From NCBI RefSeq assembly GCF_012034935.1, contig NZ_JAATEN010000020.1, forward strand, positions 62,001 through 126,000: a DNA stretch of 64,000 nucleotides, read 5' to 3'. The notes below the pieces were generated by a model that worked only from the letters and a program-made list of their open reading frames with translations, made no database searches and had not been told where the DNA came from. A program made the translations under genes and the position numbers. Source of the DNA: Streptomyces zingiberis. GTDB taxonomy: Bacteria > Actinomycetota > Actinomycetes > Streptomycetales > Streptomycetaceae. Below, in pieces: positions 62,285-64,000 of this stretch (position 1 is its first letter; each line of letters begins with the position of its first letter).

Positions 62285-64000
62285 ATGCCCGCACCCGGTC
62301 AGTCGTCAATGGAGCATATAGAAAGAACAAAAGCTCCCAGATCCCCCTCCACCGTGGCCCGGACCGCTACACCTCCAGGTGATCCCATGATCGGACGCAT
62401 CCCCGTGCTGGACATCCGCCCGCTCGTCGCGTGCGGGCGGCGGCCGGCCAAGGCGGTGGCCGGTGAGAGCTTCGAGGTCAGCGCCACCGTCTTCCGCGAG
62501 GGCCATGACGCGGTCGCGGCCAACGTGGTGCTGCTGGACCCCACGGGCCGGCCCGGCCCCTGGACGCCCATGCGTGAACTCGCCCCCGGCACCGACCGCT
62601 GGGGCGCCCGCGTCACCCCCGACGCCGAGGGGCTCTGGAGCTTTCTTGTCGAGGCGTGGAGCGATCCGGTCGCCACCTGGCGCCACCACGCCGAGGTGAA
62701 GATTCCCGCCGGGATCGACACCGCGCTCGTCCTCGCCGAGGGCGCCGCCCTCCACGAACGGGCCGCCGTGGACATCCCCAAGCGCGCCGGCCGGGAGGCG
62801 GTCCTGCGCGCGGTGGACGCGCTGCGCGACGAGGATCTGGGCGCCGCCGCCCGGCTGGCGGCCGCCCTCACCCCGGAGGTCGTCGCCGCCCTGGACCGCC
62901 ATCCGCTGCGCGAACTCGTCACCGCCTCCCGGCCGGTGCCGCTGCTGGTCGAGCGTCCCCGGGCCCTCTTCGGCTCCTGGTACGAGCTGTTCCCGCGCTC
63001 GGAGGGCGCCCGGGTCACCCCCGGCGAGCCGCCCGTCAGCGGCACCCTGCGCACCGCGGCCGAACGGCTGCCGGCCGTCGCCGCGATGGGCTTCGACGTC
63101 GTCTACCTCCCGCCGATCCACCCCATCGGCACCGCCTACCGCAAGGGGCCCGACAACACCCTCACCCCCGGCCCGCACGACGTCGGTTCACCCTGGGCGA
63201 TCGGCTCCCCGGACGGCGGCCACGACGCGATCCACCCGGACCTCGGCACCTTCGAGGACTTCGACCACTTCGTGTCCGCCGCCCGCGCGCTGCGCATGGA
63301 GGTCGCGCTGGACTTCGCCCTCCAGTGCTCCCCCGACCATCCCTGGGTACGCGAGCACCCCTCCTGGTTCCACCACCGGGCGGACGGCTCCATCGCGTTC
63401 GCGGAGAACCCGCCGAAGAAGTACCAGGACATCTACCCCGTCGCCTTCGACGCCGACATGAACGGCGTCGTCCGCGAGACGCTGCGGATCCTGCGGCTGT
63501 GGATGGACCACGGGGTGCGGATCTTCCGCGTGGACAACCCGCACACCAAGCCCGTGGTCTTCTGGGAGCGGGTGATCGCCGAGATCAACCGCCGCGACCC
63601 GGACGTCATCTTCCTCGCCGAGGCGTTCACCCGCCCCGCCATGATGCGCACCCTGGCCCAGATCGGGTTCCAGCAGTCCTACACCTACTTCACCTGGCGC
63701 AACGGCAAGCAGGAGCTGACCGACTACCTCACCGAGCTCTCCGGGGAGACCGCCGCGTACATGCGGCCCAACTTCTTCGTCAACACCCCCGACATCCTCC
63801 ACGCCTATCTCCAGAACGGCGGCCGCCCCGCCTTCGAGGCACGGGCCGTCCTCGCCGCGACCCTCTCCCCCACCTGGGGGGTGTACGCGGGCTACGAGCT
63901 GTGCGAGAACATCCCGGCGCGCCCGGGCAGCGAGGAGTACCTGCACTCGGAGAAGTACGAACTGCGGCCCCGGGACTGGGCGGCGGCCGAGCGGGAGGGG
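62285..64000 (+). CDS. glgE: Alpha-1,4-glucan:maltose-1-phosphate maltosyltransferase (cut by window edge)
   Basis: This GH13_3 enzyme extends alpha-glucan using maltose 1-phosphate. About 572 residues are in the window. The core begins GRIPVLDIRPLVACGRRPAK and shows VVYLPPIHPIG, the nucleophile Asp417 in IFRVDNPHTKP and the acid/base Glu446 in FLAEAFTRP (equivalent to Asp394 and Glu423 of S. coelicolor GlgE1, same spacing of 29). ATG 62285 is preferred because AGGAG lies six bases upstream and the reading opens MPAPGQSS. It gives an unusual, AT-richer N-terminal stretch of about 36 residues before the conserved core. ATG 62387 is the conservative alternative. The gene continues beyond 64000. 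Confidence 0.93.
   Translation, partial: MPAPGQSSMEHIERTKAPRSPSTVARTATPPGDPMIGRIPVLDIRPLVACGRRPAKAVAGESFEVSATVFREGHDAVAANVVLLDPTGRPGPWTPMRELAPGTDRWGARVTPDAEGLWSFLVEAWSDPVATWRHHAEVKIPAGIDTALVLAEGAALHERAAVDIPKRAGREAVLRAVDALRDEDLGAAARLAAALTPEVVAALDRHPLRELVTASRPVPLLVERPRALFGSWYELFPRSEGARVTPGEPPVSGTLRTAAERLPAVAAMGFDVVYLPPIHPIGTAYRKGPDNTLTPGPHDVGSPWAIGSPDGGHDAIHPDLGTFEDFDHFVSAARALRMEVALDFALQCSPDHPWVREHPSWFHHRADGSIAFAENPPKKYQDIYPVAFDADMNGVVRETLRILRLWMDHGVRIFRVDNPHTKPVVFWERVIAEINRRDPDVIFLAEAFTRPAMMRTLAQIGFQQSYTYFTWRNGKQELTDYLTELSGETAAYMRPNFFVNTPDILHAYLQNGGRPAFEARAVLAATLSPTWGVYAGYELCENIPARPGSEEYLHSEKYELRPRDWAAAEREG

Noticed and set aside
61941..62330. 129-codon leftward frame between subtilase and glgE
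   Set aside because: It runs through the terminator hairpin and the 10-bp repeat array, has no ribosome binding site, and shows no recognisable feature.

Overview
The window is a high-GC actinobacterial chromosome segment, almost certainly Streptomyces or a close relative. Evidence: strong G/C third-position bias, GTG starts, a tandem glycine riboswitch ahead of gcvT-gcvH-glyA, a glycogen/maltosyl-phosphate gene set (glgX, glgP, glgE), SseB-type proteins, an RsbW-type anti-sigma kinase and several secreted hydrolases. The gene order resembles, from memory, the glgE-to-gcv neighbourhood of the S. coelicolor chromosome. I see no rRNA, tRNA, insertion sequence or CRISPR array.

Layout. (1) 1-1253: a PIN-domain protein cut by the left edge and an overlapping XRE/ImmA-type zinc peptidase, a toxin-antitoxin-like module of lower GC. 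(2) 1427-8465: a TRIC-type membrane channel, then a five-gene peptide ABC importer operon with a stem-loop between the binding-protein gene and the permeases. (3) 9007-18470: two SseB-family genes, a P-loop kinase-like gene, then the glycine riboswitch driving gcvT-gcvH-glyA, with sdaA downstream: a serine/glycine block. (4) 18955-26823: methyltransferase, MFS transporter, ferric-reductase-like membrane protein, small zinc-motif protein, anti-sigma-like kinase, enoyl-CoA hydratase and a lipoprotein L,D-transpeptidase. (5) 27256-39722: glgX, an asymmetric heterodimeric ABC exporter, an RNA methyltransferase-like protein, a GH31 alpha-xylosidase and an APH-fold kinase. (6) 39876-52204: a second, strongly asymmetric ABC exporter pair diverging from seven co-directional genes: GT2 glycosyltransferase, twitch-type radical SAM enzyme, StrS-type aminotransferase fused to a GT2-like domain, two methyltransferases, a UDP-glucuronate-decarboxylase-like SDR and a PhyH-type Fe/2OG dioxygenase. 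(7) 52575-64000: secreted M4 metalloprotease, glgP, secreted rhamnogalacturonan lyase, secreted subtilase, and glgE running off the right edge.

The most unusual part is block 6. Its genes have the composition expected of a small sugar, aminocyclitol or nucleoside-like biosynthetic locus: activated pentose formation, radical oxidation or epimerisation, transamination, glycosyl transfer, methylation and oxidation, with an adjacent exporter. I do not recognise it as a described pathway. The divergent spacer between exporter and pathway holds a perfect 24-bp inverted repeat built from four TGACGCC boxes, which may be the operator or an RNA hairpin controlling the locus.

Several spacers also carry short tandem repeats (10, 12, 13, 15 and 16 bp), the most striking being a helically phased 10-bp array directly upstream of glgE.
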